DNA of 64,000 nt from an uncultured Collinsella sp. (GTDB lineage Bacteria; Actinomycetota; Coriobacteriia; Coriobacteriales; Coriobacteriaceae). Shown one piece after another: positions 1 through 7,574 of the stretch. The notes beneath the pieces are model-generated. The model made no database searches. It was not told where the DNA came from and was given only the letters and a program-made list of their open reading frames with translations. Each line of letters opens with the position of its first letter. Position 1 is the first letter of the stretch. The translations under genes were made by a program, and so were the position numbers. The DNA lies in NCBI GenBank assembly GCA_900539735.1, contig UQDE01000003.1:24324-88323 (forward strand), written 5' to 3'.

Positions 1-13
1 GCATGGTTCAGGC

Positions 14-47
14 GAACAGAAAGCGCGGCACCGCAAGGGCGCCGCGC
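14..47 (-). terminator. Probable terminator of the pyr operon
   Basis: An inverted repeat (GCGCGGC at 23-29 and GCCGCGC at 41-47) lies just downstream of the pyrC stop on the minus strand. On that strand it is followed by a short T-rich run. The stem is strong but the T tract is weak, so this may also be a simple intergenic hairpin. Confidence 0.4.
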
Positions 48-67
48 ACAAAAGCGATAAGGCTATG

Positions 68-1357
68 CTAGCAGATGCAGCCGTCGGCAAGCGTCTGTTT
101 ACCGCCGACAAACACATCGGTGGCACGACCGGTGAGCGTGCGGCCGGCAAAACCGGAGTTCTCGGCACGCGACTCGTAGCCGTCCTCGCCGACCGTCCAG
201 GTGGCGGACGCGTCGAAGACGGTCAGGTCGGCGACGGAGCCCGCCTTGACCTGAACCTGGTCGAGGCCCAGGATCTCACGCGGCTTGATGGCCATGAGCT
301 CGACCATGCGGCCCATGCTCATCTTGCCCGTGTTGACCAGCTCGGTGAGTACGAGCGACAGCGAGGTCTCGAGGCCGATCATGCCGAAGGGCGCAAGCTC
401 GAACTCACGGGCCTTCTCCCACGGGGTGTGGGGAGCGTGATCGGTGACGATAGCGTCGACGGTGCCGTCGATGACGCCCTGGCGGATGGCCTCGGCATCC
501 TCCTCGGTACGCAGCGGCGGATTGACCTTGAGCGAGGTGTTGTAGGTCTCGTCCAGATCGTTCTCGGTTAGGAACATGTGGTGCGGGGTGGCCTCGCAGG
601 TAACCTGAACGCCAGCGGCCTTACCGGCACGCACGATCTCCAGGCCATGGGCGGTGGAGATGTGCTGGATGTGCAGCTTGGCACCGGTCAGCTTGGCGAT
701 CTCGATGTCTCGGGCGATCTGGAGCTCCTCGCCGGCAGCCGGCCAGCCCTCGAGAGCCAGACGGGTCGAGACCTTGCCCTCGTTGATCTGGCCGTGGCCG
801 ACCAAGTCCTCGTCCTGGCAGTGGCTCATAAAGACCTTGCCGAACATCTTGCCGTAGTCCATGCAGCGACGGAGCATGCCCGCGCCCTGCACGCCGCGAC
901 CGTCGTCAGTGAAGGCGACGGCGCCGTGGGCGACCATATCGCCCATCTCGGACATGGCCTCGCCCTTAAGACCGCGGGTCATGGCGCCCGACGGATAGAC
1001 GCGGCAGTGACCGACCTCGGCAGCGCGGGACTTGACGAACTCCACGACGGTGCCGTTATCGGTGACGGGATCGGTGTTGGGCATAGCGCACACACCGGTG
1101 AAGCCGCCCTTGGCAGCAGCGCGGGTACCACTCTCGATGTCCTCTTTGACCTCGTAGCCGGGCTCGCGCAGATGCACGTGCATATCCACCAGGCCGGGGA
1201 CGAGGTACTTGCCGGAAAGGTCGCGGACCTCGGCTCCCTCGACGGCGAGATTCTCACCGACCTCGGCGATCTTATCGCCGTCAATCAGGACGTCAACGAC
1301 ACCGTCAAGCTCGACGGACGGGTCGACGACGTGGGCATTCTTAAGAAGCAAGGCCAT
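68..1357 (-). CDS. pyrC: Dihydroorotase
   Basis: Third step of de novo pyrimidine synthesis: cyclises N-carbamoyl-L-aspartate to dihydroorotate in the cytosol. The 429-residue product has the amidohydrolase signature DMHVHLREPG near residue 60, a GVCAMPNT segment, and the late metal-site block VTDHAPHTPWEK, as in class I dihydroorotases of this length. The start chosen is ATG at 1357, preceded by GGAGGTG at good spacing; five further in-frame codons upstream lack a ribosome site. It overlaps the end of pyrB by 17 bases, implying translational coupling in a pyrR-pyrB-pyrC operon. The family call is secure. Confidence 0.97.
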   Translation of the reverse strand: MALLLKNAHVVDPSVELDGVVDVLIDGDKIAEVGENLAVEGAEVRDLSGKYLVPGLVDMHVHLREPGYEVKEDIESGTRAAAKGGFTGVCAMPNTDPVTDNGTVVEFVKSRAAEVGHCRVYPSGAMTRGLKGEAMSEMGDMVAHGAVAFTDDGRGVQGAGMLRRCMDYGKMFGKVFMSHCQDEDLVGHGQINEGKVSTRLALEGWPAAGEELQIARDIEIAKLTGAKLHIQHISTAHGLEIVRAGKAAGVQVTCEATPHHMFLTENDLDETYNTSLKVNPPLRTEEDAEAIRQGVIDGTVDAIVTDHAPHTPWEKAREFELAPFGMIGLETSLSLVLTELVNTGKMSMGRMVELMAIKPREILGLDQVQVKAGSVADLTVFDASATWTVGEDGYESRAENSGFAGRTLTGRATDVFVGGKQTLADGCIC

Positions 1358-2285
1358 TATCGGCACCTCCAAGCAGCAGATACAGGATAGCCATACGCAC
1401 GCAGATACCGGCGTAGACCTGCTCCAGGATGACGGAGCGTTGCGGGTGGTCGGCCATATAGGAGTCGAACTCGACGCCGCGGTTGATGGGGCCCGGGTGA
1501 CAGATGATCGCGTCGGGCTTCATGAGCTTCTCGCGGTCCTTGGTCAGGCCGAAGAGCTTGTGGTACTCACGAATGGTCGGGAACGGAGCGCCCTCGAGGC
1601 GCTCCTGCTGCACGCGCAGCATGTAGACGACGTCCAGCTCGGGCAGGACGGAATCGAGGTCGCTCGTCACGTGGTCGCAGCCCAGGACCTCGGGCGCCGG
1701 CGGCAGCAGCGTGCCGGGGGCGACGGCGTAGGTCTCGCAGCCCATGATCTTAAGGGCGGGGATCAGCGAGCCGCAGACACGGGAGTGCGCGATATCGCCG
1801 ACGACGGCGACCTTAAGACCGTGGAAGTCGCCCTTGTGCTCCCAGATGGTGTACAGGTCGAGCAGGGCCTGCGTGGGGTGGTTGTGCTTGCCGTCGCCGG
1901 CGCAGATGACGCTCGCGGGCGAGTTCTGCGTGACGATGTAGGGCGCGCCGGCGTGCTTGTCGCGCACGACGATGCAGTCGATCTTATAGGCGTTGAGGGT
2001 CTCGACGGTATCGACGAGGCTCTCGCCCTTGACCGTGGAGGTCGAGGAGCCGCCAAAGTTGAGGCTGTCGGCCGAAAGACGCTTCTCGGCAAGCTCGAAG
2101 GAGCTGCGCGTGCGCGTCGAGGGCTCGTTAAACATGTTGACGATGGTCTTGCCCTTGAGCGTGGGGACCTTTTTGATCGCACGCTCGTTGACCTCGGAGA
2201 ACGCCTTGGCGGTCTCGAGGATGAGCTTGATGTCCTCTTCGGAGTACTCGGTAATGTCGATCAGGTGCTTATGGTTGAACGCCAC
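1341..2285 (-). CDS. pyrB: Aspartate carbamoyltransferase catalytic subunit
   Basis: Condenses carbamoyl phosphate with aspartate, the committed step of pyrimidine synthesis. The 314-residue protein carries the carbamoyl-phosphate motif EPSTRTRSSFE, the HPTQALLDL block and a C-terminal HPGPINRGVE, all diagnostic of the family. I chose a GTG start at 2285 because GGAGGTGA sits just upstream; this removes 12 poorly conserved residues. It begins four bases after the pyrR stop and overlaps pyrC. No pyrI regulatory-chain gene is adjacent, so control is probably through the upstream PyrR-type attenuator. Confidence 0.97.
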   Translation of the reverse strand: MAFNHKHLIDITEYSEEDIKLILETAKAFSEVNERAIKKVPTLKGKTIVNMFNEPSTRTRSSFELAEKRLSADSLNFGGSSTSTVKGESLVDTVETLNAYKIDCIVVRDKHAGAPYIVTQNSPASVICAGDGKHNHPTQALLDLYTIWEHKGDFHGLKVAVVGDIAHSRVCGSLIPALKIMGCETYAVAPGTLLPPAPEVLGCDHVTSDLDSVLPELDVVYMLRVQQERLEGAPFPTIREYHKLFGLTKDREKLMKPDAIICHPGPINRGVEFDSYMADHPQRSVILEQVYAGICVRMAILYLLLGGADNGLAS

Positions 2286-2289
2286 GGTA

Positions 2290-2874
2290 CTACTCACCTC
2301 CCAGCGGCGCGGAGCCCACATGGGAACCCGGCACGACGTCGTTAATCTCGACAGCGGTGTGGCCGTCGACTTCCTTCATATATAGGTGCACGTTCTCCTC
2401 ATGCGACGAGGGAACGTTCTTGCCGACAAAGTCCGGCGAGATGGGGAGCTCACGGTGGCCGCGGTCAACGAGGACCGCCAGCTCGATGCGGCTCGGACGG
2501 CCCAGGTCCATGACGGCGTCCAGAGCGGCGCGAATGGTACGACCCGTATACAGGATGTCGTCCACCAGCACGACGCGCTTGCCGTCGACGCTGAAGGGAA
2601 TGTTGGTGGCGTGGATCGCGGGAGCGAAATTGGTCGCATAGTCATCGCGATAGAAGCTGATGTCGAGGCTGCCGAGCGGAACGTCGACGCCCTCGATCTC
2701 CTTGATCTCCTCGGCGAGCTTCTTTGCCAGAAGGTCGCCGCGCGTGACGATGCCGACCAGAGCGAGGTCTTCACAGCCCTCGTTGCGCTCGAGAATCTCG
2801 TGCGCGATGCGGGTCATCGCTCGATTGACGGCGGTCTCGTCCATGATGACCGCCTTGGGGGAAGTCGTGCCCAT
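2290..2874 (-). CDS. pyrR: PyrR bifunctional regulator / uracil phosphoribosyltransferase
   Basis: UMP/UTP-sensing RNA-binding attenuation regulator of the pyr operon in Gram-positive bacteria, with residual uracil phosphoribosyltransferase activity. The 194 residues show the type I phosphoribosyltransferase PRPP loop (VVLVDDILYTGRT, about residues 100-112) and the DISFYRDD block. The ATG is preceded by AAGGAG. It is first in the operon, directly behind a leader with mutually exclusive hairpins, which is the expected autoregulated arrangement. Confidence 0.95.
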   Translation of the reverse strand: MGTTSPKAVIMDETAVNRAMTRIAHEILERNEGCEDLALVGIVTRGDLLAKKLAEEIKEIEGVDVPLGSLDISFYRDDYATNFAPAIHATNIPFSVDGKRVVLVDDILYTGRTIRAALDAVMDLGRPSRIELAVLVDRGHRELPISPDFVGKNVPSSHEENVHLYMKEVDGHTAVEINDVVPGSHVGSAPLGGE

Positions 2875-2913
2875 CGATCTCCTTCCTCACATGTCTTGAC
2901 TGCTGACACAGTC

Positions 2914-3022
2914 AAAAAAATAGATGCCCGACCGCTTAAAGCGGACCAGACACCCACAGGAAGGGCTGCTCTTTGGCAGCTATGTAATTCCATGTGGGTA
3001 TCTCGTACCCCTTTAATGGTCA
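2914..3022 (-). promoter_or_regulatory. pyr operon attenuator leader (terminator, antiterminator and anti-antiterminator)
   Basis: Three competing RNA structures can be drawn on the minus strand. A terminator hairpin spans 2923-2954 (CCGC/GCGG core, extended with G-U pairs) and runs into seven Ts (2914-2920). An antiterminator pairs ACCCACA (2993-2999) with TGTGGGT (2952-2958), invading the left arm of the terminator. An upstream hairpin GGGTA-CGAGA-TACCC (2996-3010) sequesters the 5' arm of the antiterminator. This is the logic of PyrR attenuation; the CGAGA loop resembles the CNGNGR-type PyrR loop. The mechanism is inferred, not shown. Confidence 0.7.
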
Positions 3023-3028
3023 AGGGAT

Positions 3029-3034
3029 AGTGTA
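3029..3034 (-). promoter_or_regulatory. Candidate -10 element for the pyr operon
   Basis: TACACT on the minus strand would start transcription near 3022, just before the first leader hairpin. No convincing -35 hexamer is visible 16-18 bases upstream. Confidence 0.35.
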
Positions 3035-3080
3035 GCCAACCTCGAGCTTAATTGCGAGCATAAATACAGAACAATCCGTA

Positions 3081-3100
3081 AACGGAGCCCAACGGAGCCC
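3081..3100. repeat. Two tandem copies of a 10-bp unit
   Basis: AACGGAGCCC occurs twice head-to-tail in the intergenic stretch between pyrR and rpmB. Apart from this repeat, the pyr leader and the rpmB promoter, I see no gene in 3035-3335. Confidence 0.5.
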
Positions 3101-3272
3101 AATGCTCCATAAACCTATATATATTTGTGAGACGAGCTTGAAAACGCACGCACGAGCTGGCATAATCCCCTCTGCTGCACGCAAATCGGATCTACGTCCA
3201 GGGCCGTGGCGTGAGCACTATCGCCAAAAGAGGAATATCTCTGTGTAGATTACGCACAGGGAGCTGCTTCTG

Positions 3273-3281
3273 TGCTATAGT
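3273..3281 (+). promoter_or_regulatory. Extended -10 promoter for rpmB
   Basis: TGC-TATAGT matches an extended -10 element. It would give a leader of roughly 48 bases ahead of rpmB. The -35 region is poor, as is usual for extended -10 promoters. Confidence 0.5.
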
Positions 3282-3335
3282 TCAGGCTTGTTTGTTAACG
3301 CGACATGTTCGTTTGTCGCCCAAGGAGGGTCAGTT

Positions 3336-3524
3336 ATGTCCAAAGTTTGCGAAGTTTGCGGTAAGCACCCCGTTGCCGGTCGCTCCATCAGCCACTCTCA
3401 CCGCGTCACCAACCGTAAGTTCCGCCCCAACATCCAGCGCGTTTACGTCGTCGTCGATGGTCACCGTCGCAAGATGAACGTTTGCTCCACCTGCCTCAAG
3501 TCCGGCAAGGTTGCGCGCTCCTAA
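3336..3524 (+). CDS. rpmB: 50S ribosomal protein L28
   Basis: Small large-subunit ribosomal protein of 62 residues. It contains two CxxC pairs (CEVC near residue 5, CSTC near residue 51), so it is the zinc-binding form of L28. The ATG at 3336 follows AAGGAGG; earlier in-frame codons lack conservation. It is monocistronic, with its own extended -10 promoter and a strong terminator downstream. Confidence 0.95.
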   Translation: MSKVCEVCGKHPVAGRSISHSHRVTNRKFRPNIQRVYVVVDGHRRKMNVCSTCLKSGKVARS

Positions 3525-3593
3525 ATAAGGTCTTACCAACAAGTACCTCGGACTCTCCGGGTCAAAGACCTCGCGTTCATATAGAACTTACCA

Positions 3594-3626
3594 AAGGCGT
3601 CCTCCCCCACGGAGGGCGCCTTTTTT
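3594..3626 (+). terminator. Rho-independent terminator of rpmB
   Basis: AAGGCG and CCTCC pair with GGAGG and CGCCTT around a short C-rich loop, followed by six Ts. Confidence 0.85.
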
Positions 3627-3631
3627 GCACT

Positions 3632-3681
3632 CATTGGGGACAGACTTACATGAGTGTTTTCACGCATTGGGGACAGACTTA
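3632..3681 (+). repeat. Left REP-like end repeat of the transposase unit
   Basis: Two tandem related units. The first (3632-3656) is an exact 25-base inverted match to 4662-4686; the second begins at 3665 and repeats its first 17 bases. The sequence between them can fold as ATGAGTG-TTTT-CACGCAT with one mismatch. Both sit between the rpmB terminator and the transposase. Confidence 0.8.
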
Positions 3682-3732
3682 GATGAATGCTTTCCTAAGC
3701 TCACAGTGCATCGATCGGCCCCAATCCATACC

Positions 3733-4509
3733 TCAGGCCGCCTCGTTCCAGCCTGTGGTGGCCTTGGTTACGCTTGTAGCGCCGATACCGGTGATACGGG
3801 CAATTTGCTTGACCGTAAGATGGGCCCGCCTGAGCCTTAGCAGACAGGCATCGCGTTCGGGGCGTGGCAGGGCCTTGAGCAGCGCAGGATCAATGCTCGG
3901 CAGGGCCTCGTGTGCGACGGTAAGGGCATCCTCGTCGGGAATCCGTCGACGCGGAAGAATCTCAACTGACCAGATCCGCTCAGCAACTTCCTTAAGATGC
4001 TCGCAATAGCGACGGGAACCCCCGACAATATCGAGCATGGGGGCCGCATCGCAGATATCAAAGGGATCGTATCCCAGCTGGTATGCCTTGTAGCTTGACC
4101 AGCGGTAGGCATCAAGCGAGTCGAGCGCACCTTTCACGGGATTGAGATGGATATAATCGAGCAACTGCACCGCCTGCGTGTCCGACTCGACCGCGACCCG
4201 CGAATAGCGATTATCAAACAGGTGGCCCGTTCTTCCGGTTTTCCCATTGAAATACTTGGCATAGGCCGTCAGCGCGCACTGCATTGCCTTTGAAAGGTTG
4301 TCAAATGGGTCATCAACCATCAAATGGAAGTGGTTGTCCATAAGGCACCAGGCCAACACCGCCACGTCATGGCAAGCAAACCTGTCCGAGATGTTCGATA
4401 AGAAACGATAGCGGTCGGAGTCATCTTCAAAAATAATCTGTTTGGAATTGCCGCGGTCATAGACGTGGTAATAGCCGGTGAGCGAAACGGCGCGGGCGCA
4501 TCGGGGCAT
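3733..4509 (-). CDS. REP-associated tyrosine transposase (Y1/HUH, IS200-like)
   Basis: Predicted single-strand DNA transposase of the TnpA-REP (RAYT) group. The 258-residue product has YHVYDRGNS near the N-terminus, the HUH pair in MDNHFHLMV around residue 65, and a candidate catalytic tyrosine in LTAYAKYFNG. A conserved YIHLNPVK block and a C-terminal helix-turn-helix-like stretch (VKQIARITGIGATSV) follow. The start at 4509 has AAAGGAGAG upstream; five extra codons further upstream are unlikely to be used. Inverted copies of a palindromic repeat flank it, typical for a RAYT that recognises REP sequences. The reading frame is intact. Confidence 0.88.
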   Translation of the reverse strand: MPRCARAVSLTGYYHVYDRGNSKQIIFEDDSDRYRFLSNISDRFACHDVAVLAWCLMDNHFHLMVDDPFDNLSKAMQCALTAYAKYFNGKTGRTGHLFDNRYSRVAVESDTQAVQLLDYIHLNPVKGALDSLDAYRWSSYKAYQLGYDPFDICDAAPMLDIVGGSRRYCEHLKEVAERIWSVEILPRRRIPDEDALTVAHEALPSIDPALLKALPRPERDACLLRLRRAHLTVKQIARITGIGATSVTKATTGWNEAA

Positions 4510-4640
4510 AATCTCTCCTTTCAAAACTGTACAGGCAACACCTAAAAGGAGAGAAGGAACGCGAAATGCTGAGCCTGTGATCTATTTATATCCAATGAGC
4601 GGCAAATACAGGCCCAGAACGGCAAAATGGCAAATCAATG

Positions 4641-4686
4641 TCTGTCCCAAATGAGTGAAAGCACTCATGTAAGTCTGTCCCCAATG
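4641..4686 (-). repeat. Right REP-like end repeat of the transposase unit
   Basis: Inverted counterpart of the left repeat: 4662-4686 is its exact 25-base reverse complement. A second, diverged unit lies at 4641-4657. Together they form a perfect hairpin, ATGAGTG-AAAG-CACTCAT (4651-4668). Confidence 0.8.
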
Positions 4687-4710
4687 AGCGGGGCGACAAA
4701 GCAGATGGTT

Positions 4711-4745
4711 TTAGTTGAAACGATTCATTTAGTTGAAGCGTTTTA
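4711..4745 (+). promoter_or_regulatory. Candidate tandem operator upstream of adhE
   Basis: TTAGTTGAA is repeated at 4711-4719 and 4729-4737. Each copy begins a near-palindrome, TGAAACGATTCA (4716-4727) and TGAAGCGTTTTA (4734-4745), resembling LacI/GalR-family sites centred on CG. The pair lies about 45 bases upstream of the candidate -10. The cognate regulator is not identified. Confidence 0.4.
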
Positions 4746-4788
4746 GTGTGCCTTTTACGGGAATCTTACCGTTCGCCGAATAATTTCT

Positions 4789-4797
4789 TGCTATCAT
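4789..4797 (+). promoter_or_regulatory. Extended -10 promoter for adhE
   Basis: TGC-TATCAT about 40 bases upstream of the adhE start, of the same type as the rpsB and rpmB promoters. No clear -35 hexamer is present. Confidence 0.5.
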
Positions 4798-4837
4798 GCA
4801 AGGCGTAGGGTAAATCTCCGATCGCAAGGAGACACAA

Positions 4838-7486
4838 ATGGTGAAAAAGTCACCGGAAAACACTACTCCCGCAATTGTGGACAACGTAGAGGCGCTTGAG
4901 GCTAAGCTCGCTCAGATGCGAGAGGCCCAGGCGCTTTTTGCTACGTACACGCAGGAGCAGGTCGACAAGATCTTCTACGAGGCCGCCATGGCCGCCAACA
5001 AGGCTCGTATCCCGTTGGCGAAGATGGCCATCGAGGAGACCGGCCGCGGCGTTCTTGAGGACAAGGTCATCAAGAACCACTACGCCGCAGAGTACATCTA
5101 CAACGCTTACAAGAACACCAAGACCTGTGGTGTCCTGGAGCGCGACGAGGCTTACGGCATCACCAAGATCGCCGAGCCCATCGGCATCGTGGGCGCCGTC
5201 ATCCCGACGACCAACCCCACCTCCACCGCGATCTTCAAGACGCTGATCAGCCTGAAGACCCGCAACGGCATCATCATCTCCCCGCACCCGGCAGCCGCCA
5301 AGTGCACCATCGCCGCTGCCAAGCTCGTGCTTGACGCCGCCGTCAAGGCCGGCGCCCCCGAGGGCATCATCGGCTGGGTCGATGTCCCCTCCATCGAGCT
5401 GACCAACATGGTCATGCGCGACGTCGACATCATCCTCGCCACCGGTGGCCCGGGCATGGTCAAGGCCGCCTACTCCTCGGGCAAGCCCGCCCTGGGCGTT
5501 GGCGCCGGTAACACCCCGGTCATCATCGACGACACCGCCGACGTGCTGCTCGCCGTCAACTCCATCATCCACTCCAAGACCTTCGACAACGGCATGATCT
5601 GCGCTTCCGAGCAGTCCGTGACCGTCATCGACAGCATCTATGACCAGGTCAAGGCCGAGTTCCAGAAGCGCGGCTGCTACTTCGTCAAGCAGGGTGCCGA
5701 GATGGAGGCCCTGCGTGCCGCCATGTTCAAGAACGGCGCTCTCGACCACCGCATCCCCGGCATGGCTGCCGCCAAGATCGCCGAGCTCGCCGGCATCGAG
5801 GTTCCCGCCAAGACCAAGATCCTGATCGCCGAGGTCACTTCCACCGACCCCGCCAAGGAGGAGTTCTCCCACGAGAAGCTCTCCCCGGTCCTGGCCATGT
5901 ACCACGCCAAGGACTTCCAGGAGGCCGTCGACAAGGCCGAGCACCTGGTGCTCGCCGGTGGCCCGGGCCACACCGCCTCTCTGTACGTGCACCCCGCCCA
6001 GGCCGAGAAGATCAGCCTGTTCGAGCACGTCATGAAGGCCTGCCGTATCGTCATCAACACCCCGTCTTCGCACGGCGGTATCGGTGACCTGTACAACTTT
6101 GGCATGAAGCCGTCTCTGACCCTGGGCTGCGGCTCCTGGGGCGGCAACTCCGTCTCCGAGAACGTTGGGGTGAAGCACTTGATCAACGTTAAGACTGTGG
6201 CCGAGCGCCGTGAGAACATGCTGTGGTTCCGCGCTCCCGAGAAGGTCTACTTCAAGAAGGGTTCCACGCCCGTCGCCCTCGACGAGCTGGGCAACGTCAT
6301 GGGCAAGAAGCGCGCCTTCATCGTCACCGACCAGTTCCTCTTCAAGAATGGCAACACCCGCGCCATCGAGGCCAAGCTCGACGAGATGGGCATCGCCCAC
6401 GACTGCTTCTACGACGTCGAGCCCGATCCGTCGCTGCAGTGCGCACGTCGCGGCGCCAAGCAGATGGCTCTCTTTGAGCCGGACGTCATCATCGCCGTCG
6501 GCGGTGGCTCCGCTATGGACGCCGGCAAGATCATGTGGATGATGTACGAGCACCCCGAGTGCAAGTTTGAGGACATGGCCATGGACTTCATGGACATCCG
6601 CAAGCGTATCTTCACCTTCCCCGAGATGGGCAAGAAGGCCTACTTCGTCGCCGTCCCGACCTCTTCGGGTACCGGCTCCGAGTGCACGCCGTTCGCCATC
6701 ATCACCGACAAGGAGACCGGCATCAAGTGGCCGCTCGCCGACTACGCGCTGCTCCCCAACATGGCCATCGTCGACGCCGACAACTGCATGACCGCCCCGC
6801 GCGGCCTGACCGCTGCCTCCGGCATCGACGTCATGACCCACGCCATCGAGTCCTACGTCTCCATCATGGCTTCCGACTACACCAAGGGCCTCTCCGAGCG
6901 CGCTGCTAAGCTCGTCTTCGAGAACCTGCCCTCCAGCTTCACGAACGGCGCCAAGGACCCGCATGCCCGCGAGGAGATGCACAACGCCTCCTGCATGGCC
7001 GGTATGGCCTTCGCCAACGCCTTCCTGGGCCTCAACCACTCCATGGCCCACAAGCTCGGCGCCTTCCATCACCTGCCCCACGGCATCGCCAACGCCGTCA
7101 TCCTGACTCGCGTCATGCGCTACAACGCCGCTGAGGCCCCCGTCAAGATGGGCACGTTCTCTCAGTATCCTTACCCCAACGCGCTGCACAACTACGCCGA
7201 GATGGCCAAGTACTGCGGCATCGAGGGCAAGGACGACAAGGAGGTCTTCGAGAACTTCATCACGAAGCTCGAGGAGCTCAAGGACTTCATCGGCGTCAAG
7301 AAGACCATCGCCGACTACGGTGTCGACGAGCAGTACTTCCTCGACACCCTCGACGAGATGACCGAGCAGGCATTCAACGACCAGTGCACCGGCGCTAACC
7401 CGCGCTACCCGCTCATGAGCGAGATCAAGGAGCTCTACCTGGACGCCTACTACGGCCGCGAGCCTCAGGATTACGCCGTCTGCTAG
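4838..7486 (+). CDS. adhE: Bifunctional acetaldehyde-CoA / alcohol dehydrogenase
   Basis: Reduces acetyl-CoA to acetaldehyde and then ethanol, regenerating NAD+ during fermentation; the family assembles into spirosomes. The 882-residue protein has an N-terminal CoA-acylating aldehyde dehydrogenase domain (about 1-450) with the catalytic cysteine in GMICASEQS. A linker leads to a C-terminal iron-dependent alcohol dehydrogenase domain (about 460-870) with GGGSAMDAGK, SGIDVMTHAIES and metal ligands in NHSMAHKLGAFHHLPHG. AAGGAG precedes the ATG. The gene is monocistronic, with operator-like repeats upstream and a hairpin downstream. Full length, no damage seen. Confidence 0.97.
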   Translation: MVKKSPENTTPAIVDNVEALEAKLAQMREAQALFATYTQEQVDKIFYEAAMAANKARIPLAKMAIEETGRGVLEDKVIKNHYAAEYIYNAYKNTKTCGVLERDEAYGITKIAEPIGIVGAVIPTTNPTSTAIFKTLISLKTRNGIIISPHPAAAKCTIAAAKLVLDAAVKAGAPEGIIGWVDVPSIELTNMVMRDVDIILATGGPGMVKAAYSSGKPALGVGAGNTPVIIDDTADVLLAVNSIIHSKTFDNGMICASEQSVTVIDSIYDQVKAEFQKRGCYFVKQGAEMEALRAAMFKNGALDHRIPGMAAAKIAELAGIEVPAKTKILIAEVTSTDPAKEEFSHEKLSPVLAMYHAKDFQEAVDKAEHLVLAGGPGHTASLYVHPAQAEKISLFEHVMKACRIVINTPSSHGGIGDLYNFGMKPSLTLGCGSWGGNSVSENVGVKHLINVKTVAERRENMLWFRAPEKVYFKKGSTPVALDELGNVMGKKRAFIVTDQFLFKNGNTRAIEAKLDEMGIAHDCFYDVEPDPSLQCARRGAKQMALFEPDVIIAVGGGSAMDAGKIMWMMYEHPECKFEDMAMDFMDIRKRIFTFPEMGKKAYFVAVPTSSGTGSECTPFAIITDKETGIKWPLADYALLPNMAIVDADNCMTAPRGLTAASGIDVMTHAIESYVSIMASDYTKGLSERAAKLVFENLPSSFTNGAKDPHAREEMHNASCMAGMAFANAFLGLNHSMAHKLGAFHHLPHGIANAVILTRVMRYNAAEAPVKMGTFSQYPYPNALHNYAEMAKYCGIEGKDDKEVFENFITKLEELKDFIGVKKTIADYGVDEQYFLDTLDEMTEQAFNDQCTGANPRYPLMSEIKELYLDAYYGREPQDYAVC

Positions 7487-7504
7487 TTCTAGCACGGTTT
7501 TTAA

Positions 7505-7541
7505 CGGCGGGGGTGCACGGGTGTTTCACACACCCCCGCCG
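7505..7541 (+). terminator. Hairpin downstream of adhE
   Basis: An 11-bp perfect stem (CGGCGGGGGTG with CACCCCCGCCG) follows the adhE stop. It lacks a T run, so it may end transcription weakly or stabilise the mRNA end. Confidence 0.55.
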
Positions 7542-7574
7542 TCGCTTCTATCGCATCGTTGAAAGGATGCAACC

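Noticed and set aside
2814..3023. Possible leader peptide upstream of pyrR
   Set aside because: The frame runs through the attenuator into pyrR, has no convincing ribosome site, and the leader is better explained by RNA-protein attenuation.
4850..7495. Very long open frame antisense to adhE (about 880 codons)
   Set aside because: It is the complement of a highly conserved gene in GC-rich DNA with biased third positions; the product is low-complexity Val/Gly/Leu/Asp/His-rich and matches nothing. The same holds for long frames opposite glyQS, proS-ispG, ppdK and obgE.
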